Origin: Limosilactobacillus reuteri
GTDB taxonomy: Bacteria > Bacillota > Bacilli > Lactobacillales > Lactobacillaceae
NCBI RefSeq assembly: GCF_020784725.1
Contig: NZ_JAJGTZ010000029.1
Coordinates: forward strand, 1 to 64,000
Direction: 5' to 3'
Length of the DNA stretch: 64,000 bases
Part shown: positions 1-9,245 of the stretch, in pieces
Numbering within the stretch: position 1 is the first letter of the stretch
How the letters are laid out: the number at the start of each line of letters is the position of its first letter
Position numbers and translations under genes: made by a program
The notes under the pieces: generated by a model
Databases searched by the model: none
Seen by the model: only the letters and a program-made list of their open reading frames with translations
Told to the model about the DNA's origin: nothing

Positions 1-54
1 TTTTGCTAATCAAAAATTTTTCTTTTTAAGAATTGATTGTATTTTTTCATAAAA

Positions 55-90
55 AAAAATACCCCCTACATTTTCGTAGGAAGTATTTTT
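55..90 (-). terminator. Probable terminator of the permease transcript
   Basis: Imperfect hairpin whose outer arms are AAAAATAC and GTATTTTT and whose inner arms are CCTAC and GTAGG around a short loop. On the minus strand it is followed by a run of nine T. It lies about 135 bases past the permease stop codon, with a hairpin-rich repeat between. Confidence 0.55.
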
Positions 91-215
91 AGTCAACCAT
101 ACCAGTTGACAGATACCCGGTAAAAAACCGAGTATTGGAGGCCTATTGTTGCTTGCGGGGGCTCCCAGAGGCTAGCTTCGCGTCGAAAAACGAAGTCACA
201 AGTGACTTCTGTCTC
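91..215. repeat. Hairpin-rich intergenic repeat, copy 1
   Basis: A stretch with several small inverted repeats: GTCAAC/GTTGAC (92-97/105-110), CGGT/ACCG around five A (118-130), CTTCG/CGAAG, and AGTCAC/GTGACT. The block from 118 to about 160 is similar to 57242-57283 (shared core CGGTAAAAAACCG, then TGGAGGCC and ATT-TTGCTT). Read on the minus strand, the right end starts GGGAGCGAGACAGAAGTC, which resembles the GGGAG-GAGACAGAA intergenic repeats of lactobacilli and staphylococci. I infer a dispersed non-coding repeat, not a gene. Confidence 0.55.
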
Positions 216-225
216 GCTCCCTATC

Positions 226-1617
226 TTATGCTTTTTCGTTTTTACCCCCATGTCGAACAAGGTATACTGCGACTGCTAGAATTAATACTACAGCACCAAC
301 AATAACCGAAACCCGTGTGTCAGGATTAATAAACATAAAGATAACGATCACAATCAACATGAGAAATGCAAAGTAATTCGAAAATGGATATAGTGGTAAT
401 TTGAATGGATGATCAACCATTAAGTCTTTATTATTACGACGGAAACGTAATTCTGCTAGTAAAATTACAAACCATGGAATCATTCCAGGTAAAACAGAAG
501 AACTGAAGACAACCACGAACATATCAGCAGTTGAATGATTATAAGTTGCCGAAATCATATCAATAATAAATCCAATCAAGATACCACCGGAAATACCAAG
601 GATGGCAGCATCGGGAACGATCCGTTTTGAAAGACGCCCAAAAATCTTAGGAGCATCCCCCTCATGAGATAACTTAAACAGCATCCGACTTGAACTATAA
701 ATACCTGAATTAGCACCTGATAATGCAGCTGTCAAAACCACAAAGTTAATAATTGATGCTGCAGCTGTAATTCCGACCTTAGCAAAAGTAGATACAAAAG
801 GTGACCCAACACTGCTTAATTCATTCCAAGGATAAATTGTTACAATTACAAAAATTGCTCCAACATAGAAAATCAAAATCCGGAATAAAACAGACTTAAC
901 AGATTTAACAATTGCTTTTTGCGGATTTGCTACTTCACCGGCAGAAATTCCTAGCAATTCGATGCCCTCATAAGATCCAACGATAATTGACATTGAGAAG
1001 AAGAAACCACTCCAGCCACCAGTGAAGAATCCACCATGAGACCAAAGATTACTGAAACCAGTTGGATGACCGCCATTACCAAAACCAAAGAAGATAATCA
1101 TAAATCCAAGTAAGATCATAAAGATAATAGTAATAACTTTGATCATCGCAAACCAAAATTCAAGTGATCCATATGCCTTTGCACTTGCTAAATTAGCGAG
1201 AACCAAGAAAATAATAATAACAACTCCAGCTACCCAAGTATGAAGGTGGGGCCACCAATATTTAAGATATTCAGTCGCTGCTACTACTTCAGACATTCCT
1301 ACAACAATATACTCAAATACGTTAGCCCATTTAGCAAGATATCCAGCTACTGGATGAACATATTCAGTTGCATAATCCGCAAAAGAACCTGTTCCAGGAT
1401 TAATGTAAATCATCTCTCCTAACGCTCTCATAACAATATATAAAATTAAGCCAACAAACGCATATGCGAGGATAACAGATGGTCCGGTCCACTTGATTGT
1501 AGATGTTGATCCCATAAACAGTCCAACACCAATTGCTCCACCAAGGGAAATCATTTCCATCTGACCAGCAGTCATCGAACGATTAAGTTCTGGTGCCGAT
1601 TTTTTCATGTGTATCAT
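226..1617 (-). CDS. Amino-acid permease, APC superfamily, AAT type
   Basis: Twelve-helix amino-acid/proton symporter of about 463 residues in the cytoplasmic membrane. The N-terminal half has the family pattern: a short basic cytoplasmic tail, then SLGGAIGVGLFMGS in helix 1, GPSVILAYAFVG in helix 2, and ALGEMIYINPGTGSFADYA. Length and motifs fit the AAT (AnsP/AroP/LysP-like) branch; substrate cannot be read from sequence. Two starts are possible (1617 or the in-frame ATG at 1608); AAAGGA sits 2 and 11 bases upstream respectively. The gene has its own promoter and a good CcpA site farther upstream, so control by carbon supply is likely. It is monocistronic, between its own promoter and the terminator at 55-90. 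Confidence 0.85.
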   Translation of the reverse strand: MIHMKKSAPELNRSMTAGQMEMISLGGAIGVGLFMGSTSTIKWTGPSVILAYAFVGLILYIVMRALGEMIYINPGTGSFADYATEYVHPVAGYLAKWANVFEYIVVGMSEVVAATEYLKYWWPHLHTWVAGVVIIIFLVLANLASAKAYGSLEFWFAMIKVITIIFMILLGFMIIFFGFGNGGHPTGFSNLWSHGGFFTGGWSGFFFSMSIIVGSYEGIELLGISAGEVANPQKAIVKSVKSVLFRILIFYVGAIFVIVTIYPWNELSSVGSPFVSTFAKVGITAAASIINFVVLTAALSGANSGIYSSSRMLFKLSHEGDAPKIFGRLSKRIVPDAAILGISGGILIGFIIDMISATYNHSTADMFVVVFSSSVLPGMIPWFVILLAELRFRRNNKDLMVDHPFKLPLYPFSNYFAFLMLIVIVIFMFINPDTRVSVIVGAVVLILAVAVYLVRHGGKNEKA

Positions 1618-1646
1618 TATCCTTTCATTGTATTTAACTCTTAAAG

Positions 1647-1675
1647 ATTATATTATATTTCATACTAAATTCCAA
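1647..1675 (-). promoter_or_regulatory. Promoter of the AAT permease
   Basis: TTGGAA (1670-1675), a 17-base spacer and a consensus TATAAT (1647-1652) on the minus strand, ending about 30 bases upstream of the start codon. Confidence 0.65.
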
Positions 1676-1706
1676 CGCTTCTTTCTCATTATTTTCTAAT
1701 ACAAAA

Positions 1707-1721
1707 AGATGTAATCGATTT
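1707..1721 (+). promoter_or_regulatory. cre site (CcpA operator)
   Basis: ATGTAATCGATTTCA fits the cre consensus WTGNAANCGNWNNCW at every defined position. It lies about 35 bases upstream of the -35 box of the permease promoter, a placement more common for CcpA activation than for repression. The role is inferred. Confidence 0.55.
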
Positions 1722-1747
1722 CAAACTCAATTAAATAATTTGTAATT

Positions 1748-1783
1748 AAAAAGGACTACGGAATTCCATCCATAGTCCTTTTT
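1748..1783 (-). terminator. Terminator of eno
   Basis: Perfect 11-bp stem (AAAAAGGACTA / TAGTCCTTTTT) with a 14-base loop. The T-run is part of the 3' arm on either strand, so it could also stop rightward transcription. Confidence 0.85.
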
Positions 1784-1805
1784 GATTTTTAACTAATGCT
1801 TAAAA

Positions 1806-3188
<1,383 letters not shown>

Positions 3189-3218
3189 TTACACAATTAA
3201 AAACAAGCATTTAACAGA

Positions 3219-3968
3219 CTAATGGTGAACTAATTGTAAAAATGTTTCTGGATTTAAGCTCGCTGTTCCAACTAAAACACCATCAATATCATTTTTTGCC
3301 ATTAATGCATTGATATTAGAAGTTGTTACACTGCCTCCATACAAAATTCGAACATTATTTGCAACTTTATCTCCATACATATCACTAATTGTCTGCCTAA
3401 TTAAGTAACAACCCTCTGCTGCCTGATCTGGATCAGCACTCTCGCCTGTCCCAATCGCCCAACTAGGTTCATAAGCAACCGTAACATGACAAATTTCATT
3501 ATTGGTCAATCCATGAAGATCTGCGAGAATGCGGCTCACCACCCAATGAACTTTCTTTCCAGCAACTCGTCGACGCATGGTATCATCACAGCAAACAATC
3601 GGACATAACCCGTTTATTAATGCCGCCTTTACTTTTCTATTAATTAATTCATCAGTTTCATTAAAGTAAGTTCGACGTTCAGAATGGCCTAAAATTACAT
3701 GATGGATTCCTGCTTGGTATAAAGCATATGGACTTGTTTCACCAGTATAGGCTCCCTCATTCTTATAGTAGCAGTTTTCTGCCATTATTTTTAACGGGGA
3801 TTCTTTAGCTGCTTTAACCATTGGTACTAAACAAAGAGTAGGAGCAGCAATTGCTGTTTCAAGTTGGTCGGCAGGCGGAAGCTGATTTTTTACTGCTTCG
3901 ATAAAAGAGACAGCTTCTTGAACATCTTTATGCATTTTCCAATTGCCAGCAATAATCGGTACTCTCAT
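3219..3968 (-). CDS. tpiA: Triose-phosphate isomerase
   Basis: Interconverts dihydroxyacetone phosphate and glyceraldehyde 3-phosphate. The 249-residue TIM barrel carries the substrate lysine in GNWKMHK (Lys11), the catalytic histidine in HVILGHSERR and the catalytic glutamate in AYEPSWAIGTG, plus the phosphate-binding loop ILYGGSV near the C-terminus. A longer reading would start at 3983, but that codon lies on the GGGAGG Shine-Dalgarno that serves the ATG at 3968, so 3968 is chosen. It sits between pgk and eno; a hairpin without a T-run lies in the pgk-tpiA gap. Confidence 0.96.
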   Translation of the reverse strand: MRVPIIAGNWKMHKDVQEAVSFIEAVKNQLPPADQLETAIAAPTLCLVPMVKAAKESPLKIMAENCYYKNEGAYTGETSPYALYQAGIHHVILGHSERRTYFNETDELINRKVKAALINGLCPIVCCDDTMRRRVAGKKVHWVVSRILADLHGLTNNEICHVTVAYEPSWAIGTGESADPDQAAEGCYLIRQTISDMYGDKVANNVRILYGGSVTTSNINALMAKNDIDGVLVGTASLNPETFLQLVHH

Positions 3969-4015
3969 TGTTGACCCTCCCATCTACTATTTTATTGTTA
4001 ATACCAAGATACGGT

Positions 4016-4052
4016 AAGAGGCTGAGAAAAGCAAAAGTTTTCTCAGCCTCTT
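4016..4052 (-). terminator. pgk-tpiA intergenic hairpin (attenuator or processing site)
   Basis: Perfect 15-bp stem AAGAGGCTGAGAAAA / TTTTCTCAGCCTCTT with loop GCAAAAG. No T-run follows on either strand, so it may slow or partly stop transcription, or protect an mRNA end, rather than act as a full terminator. Its loop resembles the hairpins at 20682-20722 and 59700-59736. Confidence 0.6.
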
Positions 4053-4085
4053 ATATAAGATTTATAAATAGTAGTTAAACATTAA

Positions 4086-5291
4086 TTATTTGTCAGAAAT
4101 TGCGGCAATTCCAGGTAATTCGTTACCTTCAAGGTAAGTTAATGATGCACCACCACCAGTTGAAATGTGAGTAAGCTTGTCAGCAACCCCCAATTCCTTA
4201 ACAGCAGCAGTTGAGTCTCCGCCCCCAACGATTGTTGTAGCATCCGTTAATGTACCAAGGAATTTACCAATTTCAAGCGTTCCCTTAGCAAAGTTTGGCA
4301 TTTCAAATACACCCATTGGTCCATTCCAAACAACAGTCTTGGCATCTTTTAATACGTTCTTGAACTCTTCAACAGACTTAGGACCAATATCAAGGGCCAT
4401 CCAACCGTCGTCAATATCACCTTCAACAACTTTTGTATCAGCATCATTGTTGAACTTATCAGCTACTACATTATCAATTGGCAATACAAGCTTGTCGCCA
4501 GCTTTATCTAAGATTTGCTTAGCAACGTCAATCTTGTCTTTTTCAACAAGTGAGTTACCAACTTTGATTCCCTTAGCAGCGTAGAATGTATAAGCCATTC
4601 CACCACCGATAATAATCTTGTCTGCTTTGTCAAGAAGATTATCAATAACACCAATCTTATCAGAAACCTTTGCACCACCAAGAATGGCAACAAATGGACG
4701 TTCAGGATTATCTACAGCATCACCTAAGAACTTGATTTCCTTTTCCATCAAGTAACCAGCTGCTGCCTTGCCTGGCATATTAGTAGCAATACCAACATTA
4801 GAAGCGTGCTTACGGTGAGCTGTACCAAAGGCATCATTTACAAATACATCACCAAGAGAGGCCCAGTACTTACCTAATTCAGGATCATTACCAGATTCAC
4901 GCTTTACATATTCGCCATCCTTAACATCTTCATAACGGGTGTTTTGAACAAGCAAAACATCCCCATTCTTCATGTTATCGATAGCATCTTCTAATTGCTT
5001 ACCTTCAGTAACTGGAACAAATGTTACTGGCTTGTTTAGTAGGTTAGAAAGACGTTCTGCAACTGGACGAAGTGAAAGTCCAGGCTTATCTTCTTCTTTT
5101 TTAATCCGGCCAAGGTGTGAGAATAAGATTGCTCGACCACCGTGGTCAATAACATATTTAATTGTTGGTAAGGCAGCAACAATTCGGTTGTCGTCACCAA
5201 CAACGCCATCTTTAATTGGAACATTAAAGTCAACACGCATTAATACTTTCTTGCCTTCTAAAGGAAGGTCTTCAACAGTTAATTTAGCCAT
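4086..5291 (-). CDS. pgk: Phosphoglycerate kinase
   Basis: Makes ATP and 3-phosphoglycerate from 1,3-bisphosphoglycerate. The 401-residue protein has the usual two-domain order: substrate site RVDFNVP (about 19-25) and HLGR in the N-domain, then the nucleotide-binding domain with [23 protein letters not shown] and the GGGDSTAAV glycine loop close to the C-terminus. The start is backed by GAGGAG a few bases upstream. It lies 89 bases downstream of gap, behind a terminator, and 117 bases upstream of tpiA, so the glycolytic genes are clustered but their expression is probably uncoupled in part by the intergenic hairpins. Confidence 0.97.
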   Translation of the reverse strand: MAKLTVEDLPLEGKKVLMRVDFNVPIKDGVVGDDNRIVAALPTIKYVIDHGGRAILFSHLGRIKKEEDKPGLSLRPVAERLSNLLNKPVTFVPVTEGKQLEDAIDNMKNGDVLLVQNTRYEDVKDGEYVKRESGNDPELGKYWASLGDVFVNDAFGTAHRKHASNVGIATNMPGKAAAGYLMEKEIKFLGDAVDNPERPFVAILGGAKVSDKIGVIDNLLDKADKIIIGGGMAYTFYAAKGIKVGNSLVEKDKIDVAKQILDKAGDKLVLPIDNVVADKFNNDADTKVVEGDIDDGWMALDIGPKSVEEFKNVLKDAKTVVWNGPMGVFEMPNFAKGTLEIGKFLGTLTDATTIVGGGDSTAAVKELGVADKLTHISTGGGASLTYLEGNELPGIAAISDK

Positions 5292-5317
5292 TGTATTATG
5301 TCTCCTCTTCTTTTGAT

Positions 5318-5347
5318 AAAAAAAGCGGGCGGAGTAGTCCTCCTCCC
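5318..5347 (-). terminator. Terminator of gap
   Basis: On the minus strand GGGAGGAG and CTCCGCCC pair with one mismatch around a five-base loop, followed by GC and a run of seven T. Confidence 0.75.
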
Positions 5348-5380
5348 ACCTTAATCAAATTAGTTTAATTTTACTTCAAA

Positions 5381-6388
5381 TTAAAGAGTAGCAAAATGAA
5401 GCAAAGTCCGGATCATGTTGCTAGTGAAACCGTATTCGTTGTCGTACCAAGCAACAGTCTTAACTAATTGTGAACCATCGTCACCTTCCATAATTTCAGT
5501 TTGGGAAGGATCGAATACTGAACCGTATGTTGAACCGATAATATCAGTTGAAACAATTTCATCTTCAGTGTAACCGAATGCTGGGTTAGTAGCCTTCTTC
5601 ATAGCATCGTTGATTTGGTCAACAGTAACCTTCTTGTCTAAGATTGAAACAAGTTCAGTTAATGAACCATCAACAACACCAACACGTTGTGCGTGACCTG
5701 AAAGCTTACCGTTTAATTCAGGAATAACTAAACCAATAGCCTTAGCAGCACCACTTGAGTGAGGAATAGTGTTTACACTTGCAGTACGGTTGTTACGCAT
5801 CTTCTTACCACGAGGGCCATCAAGAATAGCTTGAGTAGAAGTAAATGCGTGGATAGTAGTCATAGTACCAACCTTAACACCAAATTCGTCATTTAAGACC
5901 TTAGCCATTGGTGCCAAGCAACTAGTAGTACATGAACCAGCTGATACGATAATGTCATCCTTAGTCAAAGTATCAAGGTTAACACCAGGAACAACAGTTG
6001 GGATGTTACCAGCAGGTGCTGAAATCAATACACGCTTTGCACCAGCGTCAATGTGTGCTTGTGACTTTTCAGCAGAGGTGTAGAAACCAGTACATTCAAG
6101 AACAAAGTCAACACCATCGTTCTTTACCCAAGGAATGTTACGAGCATCGCGTTCAGCGTATACAGGGTATTCCTTACCATCAACAACAATACCAGTATCA
6201 GTAGATGTAACTTCACCTGGGAACTTACCATGAGTTGAGTCATACTTAAGTAAGTAAGCCAACATAGAAGGAGTAGTCAAATCGTTGATTGCAACAACTT
6301 CAATATCATTTGTGTTAAGTTCGTGAATCCGACGAAATGCTAAACGACCAATACGGCCAAAACCGTTAATACCAATTTTTACAGTCAT
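5381..6388 (-). CDS. gap: Glyceraldehyde-3-phosphate dehydrogenase
   Basis: NAD-dependent oxidation of glyceraldehyde 3-phosphate to 1,3-bisphosphoglycerate. The 335-residue product opens with the Rossmann motif [10 protein letters not shown], has VVAIND (NAD preference) and the catalytic Cys153 in [12 protein letters not shown]. The usual Asn two residues after SCT is Ser here, a small deviation from the common SCTTN. An upstream in-frame ATG exists, but AAAGGAGG lies directly in front of 6388. First gene of the glycolytic series. No cggR regulator precedes it; the 130-base leader can form a two-helix structure, and a cre-like site lies upstream of the promoter. Confidence 0.96.
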   Translation of the reverse strand: MTVKIGINGFGRIGRLAFRRIHELNTNDIEVVAINDLTTPSMLAYLLKYDSTHGKFPGEVTSTDTGIVVDGKEYPVYAERDARNIPWVKNDGVDFVLECTGFYTSAEKSQAHIDAGAKRVLISAPAGNIPTVVPGVNLDTLTKDDIIVSAGSCTTSCLAPMAKVLNDEFGVKVGTMTTIHAFTSTQAILDGPRGKKMRNNRTASVNTIPHSSGAAKAIGLVIPELNGKLSGHAQRVGVVDGSLTELVSILDKKVTVDQINDAMKKATNPAFGYTEDEIVSTDIIGSTYGSVFDPSQTEIMEGDDGSQLVKTVAWYDNEYGFTSNMIRTLLHFATL

Positions 6389-6429
6389 ACTGCAAATTCC
6401 TCCTTTAGGAAAAAACATAATTAGTGTAC

Positions 6430-6505
6430 TTGCTTAGTTTATCACATTACATCAGCATCGCAACTCTCAACCATTGTAAGTGACGCAGTGGGAAGGTCTA
6501 AGCAA
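6430..6505 (-). promoter_or_regulatory. Candidate structured RNA in the gap leader
   Basis: Within the predicted gap 5' UTR, an 8-bp perfect outer helix (TTGCTTAG / CTAAGCAA) encloses a second helix (TCACTTACA with TGTAATGTGA, one bulged T). I recognise no known riboswitch class. The pairing is seen; function is unknown. Confidence 0.4.
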
Positions 6506-6527
6506 CAATACAACTTCTACGATACTT

Positions 6528-6555
6528 ATGATACCATCTTCAAAAAAATTGTCTA
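6528..6555 (-). promoter_or_regulatory. Probable promoter of gap
   Basis: TAGACA (6550-6555), 16-base spacer, TATCAT (6528-6533). A moderate match, placed about 130 bases upstream of the gap start. Confidence 0.4.
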
Positions 6556-6576
6556 TTCAATCACAACATTTTTCTG

Positions 6577-6591
6577 ATGTAAGCGTTATTT
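6577..6591 (+). promoter_or_regulatory. cre-like site upstream of gap
   Basis: ATGTAAGCGTTATTT matches the CcpA consensus WTGNAANCGNWNNCW except for one position (T instead of C near the end). It lies just upstream of the proposed gap promoter, where CcpA can activate glycolytic genes. Confidence 0.35.
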
Positions 6592-6614
6592 TGATTAATT
6601 TTTTCAAATAATGC

Positions 6615-6646
6615 TTGCAATTCATTTTAACTTAAGATAATATAAT
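6615..6646 (+). promoter_or_regulatory. Promoter of tRNA-Arg
   Basis: TTGCAA (6615-6620) followed by an AT-rich -10 region containing TAATAT at 17-base spacing and a consensus TATAAT a few bases further (6641-6646), just upstream of the tRNA. Confidence 0.5.
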
Positions 6647-6656
6647 ATCTGTTGAC

Positions 6657-6728
6657 GCGCCCTTAGTGTAATGGATCGCACGTGAGATTCCGGTTCTCGA
6701 GATCCGAGTTCGACTCTCGGGGGGCGCA
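6657..6728 (+). tRNA. tRNA-Arg, anticodon CCG
   Basis: Cloverleaf folds fully: acceptor GCGCCCT with GGGGCGC plus discriminator A, D-stem GTGT/GCAC, anticodon stem TGAGA/TCTCG with loop TTCCGGT (anticodon CCG), four-base variable loop, T-stem CCGAG/CTCGG with loop TTCGACT. The 3' CCA is not encoded. It stands alone with its own promoter and terminator. Confidence 0.95.
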
Positions 6729-6736
6729 TTTTTATG

Positions 6737-6770
6737 AGACTGTTGAAAAAATTTTTCAACAGTCTTTTTT
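6737..6770 (+). terminator. Terminator of tRNA-Arg
   Basis: AGACTGTTGAAAAA pairs with TTTTTCAACAGTCT, followed by five more T. The arm sequence recurs in the pgm terminator at 20682-20722. Confidence 0.85.
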
Positions 6771-6844
6771 ATTTTTAAGATATTATGGAACTATTTTCGC
6801 GTCGCTACAAGGCTGTTAATTTTCACTTGCCTTTTTGATAATTC

Positions 6845-6896
6845 AAAAAAAAGATCTCCGTCATTCGAAATTAATCGAATAATTGGAGATCTTTTT
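6845..6896 (-). terminator. Terminator of clpP
   Basis: 12-bp stem AAAAAGATCTCC / GGAGATCTTTTT with an inner ATTCG/CGAAT helix. The minus strand ends in a run of T. Confidence 0.8.
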
Positions 6897-6906
6897 ATTT
6901 ATCCCT

Positions 6907-7500
6907 TTACTTTAATTTTGAATTATTTTCCATTACACCATCAAGTAAGCCGTAATCTACTGCTTCTTGTGCTGTCAAGTAATGATCACGTTCAGTATCA
7001 GCCTGGATCTTCTCGATAGGTTGACCAGAATTCTTAGCAAGGATCCCGTTAAGCATCTTCCGTGTTTTCAAAATTTCAGTAGCAGCAATTTCGATTTCAG
7101 TCTGTTGACCTTGAGCTCCACCAGATGGTTGATGAATCAAAACTTGTGAGTGTGGTAATCCAAAACGCTTACCCTTAGCACCAGATGATACTAATACACT
7201 GGCCATAGAAGCAGCCATCCCGATTACAATAGTTTGAACATCAGCCTTAATAAAGTTCATCGTGTCATAAATTGCCATTCCTGAGGTAACAACACCACCA
7301 GGTGAATTAATGTATAAGTAAATATCTTTAGTTGAATCTTGCGCATCAAGGAATAAAAGTTGCGCAACAATTGAATTTGCCATTTCGTCTTCAATTGGAC
7401 CAGAGAGCATAATAATACGGTCCTTCAGAAGCCGTGAGTAGATGTCATAAGCACGTTCACCACGGGATGATTGCTCAATGACAGTAGGTACTAAATTCAT
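6907..7500 (-). CDS. clpP: ATP-dependent Clp protease proteolytic subunit
   Basis: Serine peptidase that forms the double-heptamer chamber used by ClpX/ClpC-type unfoldases for regulated protein turnover. The 197-residue protein has the complete triad: Ser98 in GMAASMAS, His123 in [13 protein letters not shown] and Asp172 in [18 protein letters not shown] supports the start. The promoter's -35 box lies inside a perfect CtsR heptad repeat, and a degraded CIRCE element lies between promoter and gene, so heat-shock control by CtsR, perhaps with HrcA, is indicated. Monocistronic. Confidence 0.97.
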   Translation of the reverse strand: MNLVPTVIEQSSRGERAYDIYSRLLKDRIIMLSGPIEDEMANSIVAQLLFLDAQDSTKDIYLYINSPGGVVTSGMAIYDTMNFIKADVQTIVIGMAASMASVLVSSGAKGKRFGLPHSQVLIHQPSGGAQGQQTEIEIAATEILKTRKMLNGILAKNSGQPIEKIQADTERDHYLTAQEAVDYGLLDGVMENNSKLK

Positions 7501-7520
7501 AATATGGCCTCCTTAATAAA

Positions 7521-7547
7521 TTAGCACTCGTTAGTCTTGCATGCCAA
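7521..7547 (-). promoter_or_regulatory. Degenerate CIRCE (HrcA-like) element of clpP
   Basis: On the minus strand TTGGCATGC, nine bases, then GAGTGCTAA. The second arm is a perfect CIRCE half; the first matches TTAGCACTC at six of nine positions. It lies in the clpP 5' UTR. Confidence 0.5.
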
Positions 7548-7558
7548 CGGATAATAAT

Positions 7559-7588
7559 ACTATACTCGATTGGTCAAAAAAGGTCAAA
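7559..7588 (-). promoter_or_regulatory. clpP promoter with overlapping CtsR box
   Basis: Minus strand: TTGACC (-35, 7582-7587), 17 bases, TATAGT (-10, 7559-7564). The plus strand shows GGTCAAA, AAA, GGTCAAA (7572-7588), a perfect CtsR direct repeat that covers the -35 box and part of the spacer, ideal for repression. Confidence 0.85.
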
Positions 7589-7649
7589 TGTTTTAACTAT
7601 TATTTAATATTTTTTTGTAAAACATTCTTGACTATTATAATTAAATCAA

Positions 7650-7684
7650 AAAACAAGGCTAAAAATTCTTCAAAGCCTTGTTTT
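7650..7684 (-). terminator. Terminator of the OPA-family transporter
   Basis: AAAACAAGGCT / AGCCTTGTTTT, perfect 11-bp stem with 13-base loop; T-rich 3' arm on the minus strand. Confidence 0.8.
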
Positions 7685-7693
7685 AGCGAAAAT

Positions 7694-9049
7694 TTAATCT
7701 TTTTTGTCAGAAGCGGCTATCTTTTCAGCACGACGTTCAGCAATAAAAATATAAACCAATAATAGAAATGCTAGCGCTGAAGCAGTGTATAAAACCATAT
7801 TACTTGCAAGCCAGCCATATTTGGCTACCAAAATACCAATTAAAGCAGTTGCTAACGTTTCACCAAAAATATATTGGAAAAAGCCCATAAATCCAGTTGA
7901 TGAACCTACTGCAAATTTAGGAACTGCTTCGTTAACCATTAATCCAACCAATGTTAATGGAGCATAAATTAAAGTTCCCATAACAAAAAGAACACTTACG
8001 ATCAAAACGTGATTGGTACTAAAGAAATACGTTGTCAAACAAATAAATAAACCAATTACACATAAAATACAAACAATAGCTCGACGTCCCTTTAATGCAT
8101 CGGAAATTGCTCCCATAATAATTACTCCCGGAACCGCCGCAAGTTCAAAAATACCCACTAACCATTTTGCAAAGTTAGTCGTAAAGCCTTTTGATTCTAC
8201 AAGATAGCTTGGAATCCAGCTCATTATCCCATATCGAACCAAATACAGGGACATTGATGTTAGGGTAATGGCCCACACAACTTTATTTGTCAAAATATAT
8301 TTAACAAAAATTTGTGGTAAAGTCAGACTCGTCTCTTCCGAATCAGACTCAGTTCCGTTTTCTAAAACAACTTCATCTCCGGTATATTCAGAAATACTTG
8401 GCAACCCAACACTAACCGGCCGATCAGCACCAACTAATAATACAAAGGCCGCAATAATCAGTGAAACCACTGAAGATGTATAAAAGACAGCAGAAATGGA
8501 ACCTGAAAACATGAATGTTGCTAATTGTACAACAGCAACACAAGCAAAGGCTCCAGCGTTATGTGCAGAAGACCAAATCGAATAAATCGCTCCCCGGTGT
8601 TTCTTTCCCCACCATAATTGAACAGAACGCTGGCATGCCGCTGCCCCCATCCCTTGAGCAATTGACATAATTAACATTAGAAACATCATCATATAAAGGC
8701 TACGGGTAGATCCTAAACCGAAATTAAGCAGTGCAGAAATAATTAATCCGGTTGCTAAATAACGATTAGTATTACTTTTATCACTTAATGCTCCCATAAA
8801 TAGTTTTGAAATCCCATAACCAATCCCAAAACACGAAAGCACCATTCCGATATCAGCCGTGGTAAAACCATACTGCTTCATAATTTCATTTTGTTCGGTT
8901 GTGAAAATTAAACGAATAATATAATAGCCAATATAACCGATACAAATCGCAAGTAATACTCCTAACTGATGCCAACGATACGAACTTTCAACCTTATCAG
9001 CAGGAACCTTTTGCTTCGCCGCTGGAGCTGGTTTTAAAAATTCAAACAT
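7694..9049 (-). CDS. Organophosphate:phosphate antiporter family MFS transporter (GlpT/UhpT-like)
   Basis: Twelve-helix major facilitator of 451 residues that most resembles the OPA family, which exchanges sugar phosphates or glycerol 3-phosphate for phosphate. Visible hallmarks are GYIGYYIIRLIFT in helix 1, the loop GISKLFMGALSDKSNTNRYLATG, QGMGAAACQRSVQLWWGKKHRGAIYSIWSSAHNAG (compare W-SAHN-G of GlpT/UhpT) and a long charged cytoplasmic loop around residue 220-240 rich in Asp, Glu and Ser. The actual phosphate ester cannot be told. Single gene with promoter and a near-palindromic cre site just downstream of the promoter, suggesting repression by CcpA on preferred sugars. Confidence 0.8.
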   Translation of the reverse strand: MFEFLKPAPAAKQKVPADKVESSYRWHQLGVLLAICIGYIGYYIIRLIFTTEQNEIMKQYGFTTADIGMVLSCFGIGYGISKLFMGALSDKSNTNRYLATGLIISALLNFGLGSTRSLYMMMFLMLIMSIAQGMGAAACQRSVQLWWGKKHRGAIYSIWSSAHNAGAFACVAVVQLATFMFSGSISAVFYTSSVVSLIIAAFVLLVGADRPVSVGLPSISEYTGDEVVLENGTESDSEETSLTLPQIFVKYILTNKVVWAITLTSMSLYLVRYGIMSWIPSYLVESKGFTTNFAKWLVGIFELAAVPGVIIMGAISDALKGRRAIVCILCVIGLFICLTTYFFSTNHVLIVSVLFVMGTLIYAPLTLVGLMVNEAVPKFAVGSSTGFMGFFQYIFGETLATALIGILVAKYGWLASNMVLYTASALAFLLLVYIFIAERRAEKIAASDKKD

Positions 9050-9080
9050 ACTATCACCTCTTTTATAAACGACACTTTTC

Positions 9081-9094
9081 TGTAAGCGCTTACC
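9081..9094 (-). promoter_or_regulatory. cre site of the OPA-family transporter
   Basis: TGTAAGCGCTTACC, a nearly perfect palindrome of the CcpA type, positioned in the first bases of the predicted transcript (roadblock position). Confidence 0.65.
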
Positions 9095-9102
9095 TATATT
9101 TT

Positions 9103-9131
9103 AACATACAAAATACAGTATTAGTGTACAA
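9103..9131 (-). promoter_or_regulatory. Probable promoter of the OPA-family transporter
   Basis: TTGTAC (9126-9131), 17-base spacer, TATGTT (9103-9108) preceded by TG in the spacer. Confidence 0.45.
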
Positions 9132-9205
9132 AAATATTAAAACGTTATTTTTAAAAGAGTCATCTTATTAATTAATGCTTTAGTTTTTTCTTTTTATTAA
9201 AAAAT

Positions 9206-9235
9206 AAAAGCTATGCACTGGATTGCATAGCTTTT
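9206..9235 (-). terminator. Terminator of the 43-residue basic protein gene
   Basis: AAAAGCTATGCA / TGCATAGCTTTT with a six-base loop; on the minus strand an AT-rich tail with a T-run follows. Confidence 0.75.
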
Positions 9236-9245
9236 ATAAAATAAA

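Noticed and set aside
4177-4584. 135-codon plus-strand ORF inside pgk
   Set aside because: Reverse complement of conserved pgk codons; Ser/Thr-rich shadow translation without ribosome site.
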